From Thermoflexales bacterium (GTDB taxonomy: Bacteria; Chloroflexota; Anaerolineae; Fen-1058): a DNA stretch of 8,867 bases. Numbering within the stretch: position 1 is the stretch's first letter; each line of letters starts with the position of its first letter. The position numbers and the translations under genes are program-made. The notes beneath the pieces were generated by a model. It did not search any database. It was given only the letters and a program-made list of their open reading frames with translations, and was not told the origin of the DNA. The stretch is taken from positions 1 to 8,867 of the forward strand of contig JADGQE010000152.1 in the NCBI GenBank assembly GCA_017882055.1, in the 5' to 3' direction. Shown here one piece after another: positions 5,778-8,867 of this stretch.

Positions 5778-6569
5778 TCAACTGTCAAGTCGGTCGCCTT
5801 CAAGACGGGCTAGAAACGCCCGATCCAAATCAGACAGTTCGGCCTGTTGGAGCAGATCGGGCCGCCGGGCTAACGTCCGCCAGAGCGATTGTTCGCGCCG
5901 CCAGCGTTCGATCTTGGCATGATTACCCGACAACAGCACCTCCGGCACTTTCCAGCCACGAAATTCGGGCGGGCGCGTGTAGTGCGGGTATTCCAGTAAA
6001 CCGGTCGAATGAGAGTCGTCAAGCGGGCCGCCCGGGTCGCCCAGCACGCCCGGCTTAAGCCGGATAACGGCATCCAGAATCACCAGCGCAGCCAACTCGC
6101 CGCCCGTCAACACGTAGTCGCCGATTGAGATCTCATCCGTCACCAACTGCTCGCGGATGCGCTCGTCGAAGCCTTCATACCGGCCACAGATCAGGGCGAC
6201 CCGATCGAACTTCGACAATTCCCACGCCACCGATTGATTAAACGGCCGGCCCTGCGGAGTGAGCAGGATGATCGGGATTGCTGATTGCTGATTGCTGATT
6301 GCTGATTCCCGATCCCCAATCTCCGATCCCCGATCCCTGATTCCCAACACAGACTCCACTGCCGCGAAAACCGGCTCGGGCTTCATCACCATGCCCCCGC
6401 CCCCGCCATAGGGATAATCATCGGTGATGTGGTGTTTGTCGGTGGTATAGTCGCGAATGTTGTGCAGATAAACTTCCAGCAGCCCGGCGTCGATGGCGCG
6501 CTTGAGAATGCTCTCCTTCAACGGGCTGTCGAAGATGGCAGGGAACAAAGTGAATACATCGAAGCGCAT
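5778..6569 (-). CDS. trmD: tRNA (guanine-37-N1)-methyltransferase TrmD
   Basis: Methylates N1 of G37 next to the anticodon in tRNAs reading CNN-type codons, using S-adenosylmethionine; it prevents +1 frameshifting and is normally essential. It has 263 residues; the N-terminus MRFDVFTLFPAIF and PYGGGGGMVMKP (53-64) are canonical. The trefoil-knot cofactor site is visible: TPQGRPF (104-110), ICGRYEGFDERI (127-138), ISIGDYVLTGGELA (147-160) and LKPGVLG (171-177). These are followed by DDSHSTGLLEYPHYTRP (184-200), which holds the catalytic aspartate region, and LLSGNHAKIERWRR (212-225). Residues 75-98 form an extra loop of roughly 16 residues compared with Bacillus TrmD, encoded by heptanucleotide repeats. 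The usual rpsP-rimM-trmD-rplS neighbours are missing: a sigma gene follows and a divergent sugar gene precedes. The start has only a weak ribosome site (AGG close to ATG). Confidence 0.97.
   Translation of the reverse strand: MRFDVFTLFPAIFDSPLKESILKRAIDAGLLEVYLHNIRDYTTDKHHITDDYPYGGGGGMVMKPEPVFAAVESVLGIRDRGSEIGDRESAISNQQSAIPIILLTPQGRPFNQSVAWELSKFDRVALICGRYEGFDERIREQLVTDEISIGDYVLTGGELAALVILDAVIRLKPGVLGDPGGPLDDSHSTGLLEYPHYTRPPEFRGWKVPEVLLSGNHAKIERWRREQSLWRTLARRPDLLQQAELSDLDRAFLARLEGDRLDS
6276..6345. repeat. Ten-unit degenerate heptanucleotide repeat inside trmD
   Basis: On the plus strand, ten contiguous 7-base units: four exact GATTGCT (6276-6303), then GATTCCC, GATCCCC, AATCTCC, GATCCCC, GATCCCT and GATTCCC (6304-6345). 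They encode residues 75-98 of TrmD on the opposite strand and give a seven-residue periodicity (SAI at 89-91 and 96-98). Such heptanucleotide tracts resemble the short tandemly repeated sequences known from filamentous cyanobacteria. Confidence 0.9.
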
Positions 6570-6575
6570 AAGCCT

Positions 6576-6581
6576 ATTGTA
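6576..6581 (-). promoter_or_regulatory. Possible -10 box of trmD, leaderless arrangement
   Basis: TACAAT on the minus strand ends six bases before the ATG at 6569, so transcription would begin at or within a base or two of the start codon. No good -35 box lies 16-18 bases upstream. The absence of a proper ribosome binding site agrees with a leaderless message, but support is limited to this one hexamer. Confidence 0.35.
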
Positions 6582-6630
6582 GCATATCTATCTGATTTTG
6601 GATTGCTCGCCACCGGCCATTTTTCCTCTC

Positions 6631-6639
6631 TGGTATAAT
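6631..6639 (+). promoter_or_regulatory. Extended -10 promoter of the sugar gene pair
   Basis: TGG-TATAAT is a perfect -10 hexamer with the TG extension (TGnTATAAT). No clear -35 is present, which extended -10 promoters can do without. Expected transcription start is about 6646, leaving a leader of roughly 33 bases before the GTG at 6679. It diverges from trmD. Confidence 0.6.
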
Positions 6640-6678
6640 CACGCCATCTATCCACAAATCACCACAGGCAGCGACAAG

Positions 6679-7518
6679 GTGCGAATCTATATCACTGGTG
6701 CAAAAGGCCAACTGGGCCGCACCCTCATGCGACGACTAAGCCATCACGTTTTATTTGGCGCAGATCTACCCGAAGTGGATTTGACCGATCTGGCCGCAAC
6801 CCGATCGAGCCTTCTGTCCTTCAGGCCCGACCTGATCATTCACGCTGCAGCGATGACGGATGTCGATGGCGCGGCTCTCAACCCCGACCTGGCTTATCGC
6901 ATCAATGCGCTTGGCACGCGCAATGTCGCCGTCGCCGCCGAAGCGATCGGCGCGGCACTGTTGCTGATCAGCACCAACGAAGTATTCGATGGCACCCAGA
7001 CCGAGCCTTATCTGGAATTCGATGCTACCAACCCGATCAATCCGTATGCTAAATCAAAATTGGCCGCTGAGAACTTTGTGCGTGATCTAATCAATCGCTT
7101 CTACATTGTACGCATCGCCTGGCTCTATGGATTGGGTGGCAACAACTTCGTCAGGAAGATGATCACTCGCGCCGATACCGATGGTCAGCTGCGCGTTGTC
7201 ACCGACGAGGTAAGTTCCCCCACTTACACGGAAGATTTAGTCATCGCCATCGAGCAGCTGATGATGACGGGCGCTTACGGCATTTATCACTTTACCAACG
7301 AAGGGGCTTGTTCGCGTTTCGAGTTCGCGCAGAAAATTCTGGCGTTAAGCGGACGCAGCCACATTCCGATTGAGCCGATCACCCTCAAAGACTATCCGCG
7401 CCCATCGACACCGCCGCGTTACGCCCCGCTCCGCAATTTCTGCGGTGCACAGCTCGGCATCACGCTGCGGCCGTGGCAGGAAGCATTAGCCGATTACCTT
7501 GCGCATGAACAATTCTGA
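6679..7518 (+). CDS. rfbD: dTDP-4-dehydrorhamnose reductase family protein (RmlD-like)
   Basis: A short-chain (extended) reductase that would reduce dTDP-4-dehydro-6-deoxy-L-mannose to dTDP-L-rhamnose with NAD(P)H, the last step of rhamnose donor synthesis. I chose the GTG at 6679 (279 residues) because the glycine-rich Rossmann motif then begins right after it: RIYITGAKGQLG with G7, G10 and G13. An upstream ATG at 6598 would add 27 non-homologous residues and start before the predicted promoter. Further landmarks are HAAAMTDVD (55-63), the active-site STNEVFDG (98-105) and YAKSK with Y123 and K127, then LRVVTDEVSSPTYTEDL (171-187) and a C-terminal RP...PLRN (241-253). STNEVFDG differs from the common STDYVFDG. 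The ribosome site is weak. The gene overlaps the following glycosyltransferase by 14 bases. RmlA, B and C are not here; a related nucleotide-sugar reductase is possible. Confidence 0.88.
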   Translation: MRIYITGAKGQLGRTLMRRLSHHVLFGADLPEVDLTDLAATRSSLLSFRPDLIIHAAAMTDVDGAALNPDLAYRINALGTRNVAVAAEAIGAALLLISTNEVFDGTQTEPYLEFDATNPINPYAKSKLAAENFVRDLINRFYIVRIAWLYGLGGNNFVRKMITRADTDGQLRVVTDEVSSPTYTEDLVIAIEQLMMTGAYGIYHFTNEGACSRFEFAQKILALSGRSHIPIEPITLKDYPRPSTPPRYAPLRNFCGAQLGITLRPWQEALADYLAHEQF

Positions 7519-8545
7519 TCTAGAAATTGGAAATTGGAAATTGGAAGTTGGAAGAACGCCTGGTCTCCACGCGAAACCTCCAACCTCTACGCAAAGCGTC
7601 CAACCTCTAACCTCCATTGTTCTTGTCAACTGGAACGGCGCGCGGCACTTGCCGGTATGCCTCAACTCACTGCGCGCACAAACCGTCAGCGACTTCGAGA
7701 TCATCCTCGTCGATAACCATTCGCACGATGAGTCGTTGGGGTTGATGGCGCGGGATTATGCCGAAGTGAAGGTAATCGCCCTGCAGGAAAATCGCGGCTT
7801 CGCGGGCGGATCGAATGCAGGCATCAGGGCCGCGCGCGGATCGATTATCGTCTTGCTCAACAACGACACCGAAGCGGACCCGCACTGGCTTGAATCGATC
7901 GTCGCCGCCTTCGAGCGGCACCCCGAAGCCGGACTCGTCGCCTCCAAGATGAAGCTGTTCGATCGGCGCGACACGTTTCACACCGCCGGCGACACGTATC
8001 GGCTCGACGGCCTACCGGGCAATCGCGGCGTGTGGGAAGTCGATCGAGGTCAATACGATCGCGAAGAATACGTTTTCAGCGCGTGCGGCGGCACCGCCGC
8101 TTATCGCCGATCGGCGTTGGATCAAATTGGCTTGCTCGACGAGGATTTTTTCTTCTCATGCGAAGACGTCGATCTGGCATGGCGCGCACAACTGGCCGGC
8201 TGGAAGTGCGTGTATGCGCCGAGCGCCGTCGTCTATCACAAACTCAGCGCCACCGGCGGTGGATCGACAGCGTCCTTCTACGATGGCCGCAACTTTATCT
8301 ACTTGATCGCCAAAGACTACCCGTCGTCACTATGGAAACGCTATCGAGGTTTGATCATCCGCAAGCAGGGGTCGCTGTTTATCGAGGCCCTGCGAGCCTG
8401 GCGCGGTGTGGCCGCCAGAGCCAGAATGCGCGGCATGCTGGCGGGCTTCATCGGGCTACCCAGGATGCTGCGTAAACGCCGCACGATTCAGGCTAGCCGC
8501 GTCGTCAGCGACGAATATTTGTTATCGGTCTTGCAGCAGCCATAG
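7505..8545 (+). CDS. Family-2 glycosyltransferase (rhamnosyltransferase-like)
   Basis: An inverting GT-A glycosyltransferase of 346 residues that would transfer a sugar from a nucleotide donor to a glycan or lipid carrier at the inner membrane face. The GT-A fold starts at SIVLVNWNGARHL (37-49) and continues with EIILVDNHSHD (65-75), ENRGFAGGSNAG (95-106), the donor/metal motif LLNNDTEAD (117-125), the CGGTAAYRRSAL segment (194-205) and the catalytic-base region FFFSCEDVDLAWRAQLAGW (215-233). The C-terminal 260-346 is basic and partly amphipathic. WxxNxD/DVDL-type motifs and the upstream RmlD-like gene favour a rhamnosyltransferase, but the sugar cannot be read from sequence. The ATG at 7505 overlaps the preceding gene by 14 bases; a TTG at 7499 is also possible. 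No start codon of the usual kind occurs between the repeats and the fold, so residues 6-36 appear to be translated heptanucleotide repeat and not a conserved domain. Confidence 0.9.
   Translation: MNNSDLEIGNWKLEVGRTPGLHAKPPTSTQSVQPLTSIVLVNWNGARHLPVCLNSLRAQTVSDFEIILVDNHSHDESLGLMARDYAEVKVIALQENRGFAGGSNAGIRAARGSIIVLLNNDTEADPHWLESIVAAFERHPEAGLVASKMKLFDRRDTFHTAGDTYRLDGLPGNRGVWEVDRGQYDREEYVFSACGGTAAYRRSALDQIGLLDEDFFFSCEDVDLAWRAQLAGWKCVYAPSAVVYHKLSATGGGSTASFYDGRNFIYLIAKDYPSSLWKRYRGLIIRKQGSLFIEALRAWRGVAARARMRGMLAGFIGLPRMLRKRRTIQASRVVSDEYLLSVLQQP
7523..7616. repeat. Heptanucleotide repeat tract at the start of the glycosyltransferase gene
   Basis: Three exact GAAATTG units and one GAAGTTG (7523-7550) are followed, after a 24-base spacer, by C-rich units: AACCTCC and AACCTCT (7575-7588) and again AACCTCT and AACCTCC (7602-7615). 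The block CCAACCTCTA occurs at 7580-7589 and 7600-7609. The second part is roughly inverse to the first (GTTGGA against TCCAAC), so the tract can fold back on itself. It immediately follows the RmlD-like stop and is read as the glycosyltransferase N-terminus. Confidence 0.85.
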
Positions 8546-8867
8546 TCCCAGCAATTCTCATTTTGGCATCTGGCGATTGCGCCTAGCGGCCCACCCACTC
8601 GCCTGTGGCGAGTGGGACATGGGCAAACACATGCACCGCACCAAACCGCGTGCGGTTGCAGTGCAGGTGTCGCGCCTGAAGGGCCTACCGCCGACCGTCG
8701 GCCTACGCCGACGAAGCCCCGTCCACGTAGGTGGACGCTCAGCCAACGGCTCAAGACGCCATGCCCACCGCAATGCGGTGGCACCTGGCGGGCCACCAAC
8801 GCTCCAGCGGAGCGTTGGGTATGGCCTGGCGCGCCAGGCGGGCGCGACTTCGAGTCGCCTGCCCATT
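8546..8867. other. Non-coding right edge, hairpin-rich
   Basis: No gene is supported in the last 322 bases. The first 48 bases after the glycosyltransferase stop are plain and contain no obvious terminator with a T-run. From 8594 the DNA is almost entirely short inverted repeats. Open frames of about 100 codons cross it on the minus strand, but their composition (Arg, Gly, Pro, Trp, Ala) is that of GC-rich palindromic DNA read by chance. The structure continues to the window edge. Confidence 0.7.
8594..8858. repeat. Array of about ten adjacent hairpins with unrelated stems
   Basis: Inverted repeats in order: CCCACTCGCC/GGCGAGTGGG (8594-8616, 10 bp, loop TGT); AACCGC/GCGGTT (8644-8657) inside TGCAC/GTGCA (8632-8665); GCCT/GGGC (8674-8684, with one G-T pair); CGTCGGC/GCCGACG (8696-8713, loop CTAC); CGTCCAC/GTGGACG (8720-8737, loop GTAG); AGCC/GGCT (8741-8751); CCACCGC/GCGGTGG (8765-8781, loop AAT); CCAACGCTCC/GGAGCGTTGG (8796-8818, loop AGC); the 16-base palindrome GCCTGGCG/CGCCAGGC (8824-8839); GCGACT/AGTCGC (8844-8858, loop TCG). 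Except for the one G-T pair noted, stems are perfect, loops are mostly 2-4 bases and no two stems share sequence. This is neither a CRISPR (no constant repeat) nor a simple terminator. Its nature is unknown to me. Confidence 0.85.

Noticed and set aside
6598..6678. Upstream ATG (6598) for the RmlD-like gene
   Set aside because: It would add 27 residues before the Rossmann motif and lies upstream of the TGGTATAAT promoter that likely drives the gene.
8594..8858. CRISPR array or integron attachment-site array
   Set aside because: There is no constant repeat unit and no spacer of fixed length, and the hairpins do not share core sequences.
8488..8866. Two minus-strand open frames of about 100 codons (8488-8799 and 8558-8866)
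   Set aside because: They run through the hairpin array and into the glycosyltransferase end; composition is what GC-rich palindromes give by chance, and no motif or ribosome site supports them.

Overview
This window looks like chromosomal DNA of a moderately GC-rich, free-living bacterium, most likely a member of the Chloroflexota (Anaerolineae-like). That placement is an inference. It rests on an extracellular lipoprotein with a long Ala/Pro/Thr linker, heptanucleotide repeats scattered through genes and gene edges, a hairpin-dense non-coding tract, and the general protein flavour. No rRNA or other phylogenetic marker is present apart from trmD.

Left part (1-4666, all minus strand): a peptide-type ABC transport operon read right to left. 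It encodes an OppD/DppD-like ATPase (3674-4666), an OppF/DppF-like ATPase (2679-3674, overlapping the first by one base) and, after a structured 297-base gap, a large lipoprotein substrate-binding protein (282-2381). No permease genes lie inside the window. A Shine-Dalgarno-like site at the extreme left edge suggests another minus-strand gene, plausibly the first permease, starting just outside.

Middle part (4757-6569, minus strand): an ECF-type sigma factor (5074-5661) followed 29 bases later by a 95-residue protein of unknown function that may be its partner. The sigma gene has its own well-formed promoter, whose -10 box sits inside a palindrome, and a perfect inverted repeat lies in its leader. 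Upstream is trmD (5778-6569), the tRNA m1G37 methyltransferase, which carries an extra loop encoded by a degenerate heptanucleotide repeat.

Right part (6570-8545, plus strand): diverging from trmD is a two-gene surface-polysaccharide unit. It holds an RmlD-like dTDP-4-dehydrorhamnose reductase (6679-7518) and an overlapping family-2 glycosyltransferase (7505-8545), whose N-terminus is also written in heptanucleotide repeat. Together they suggest synthesis and transfer of rhamnose or a related deoxysugar.

Right edge (8546-8867): no credible gene. The stretch is packed with about ten short hairpins, most of them perfect, with unrelated stem sequences. It is the least explained structure in the window and runs to the edge.
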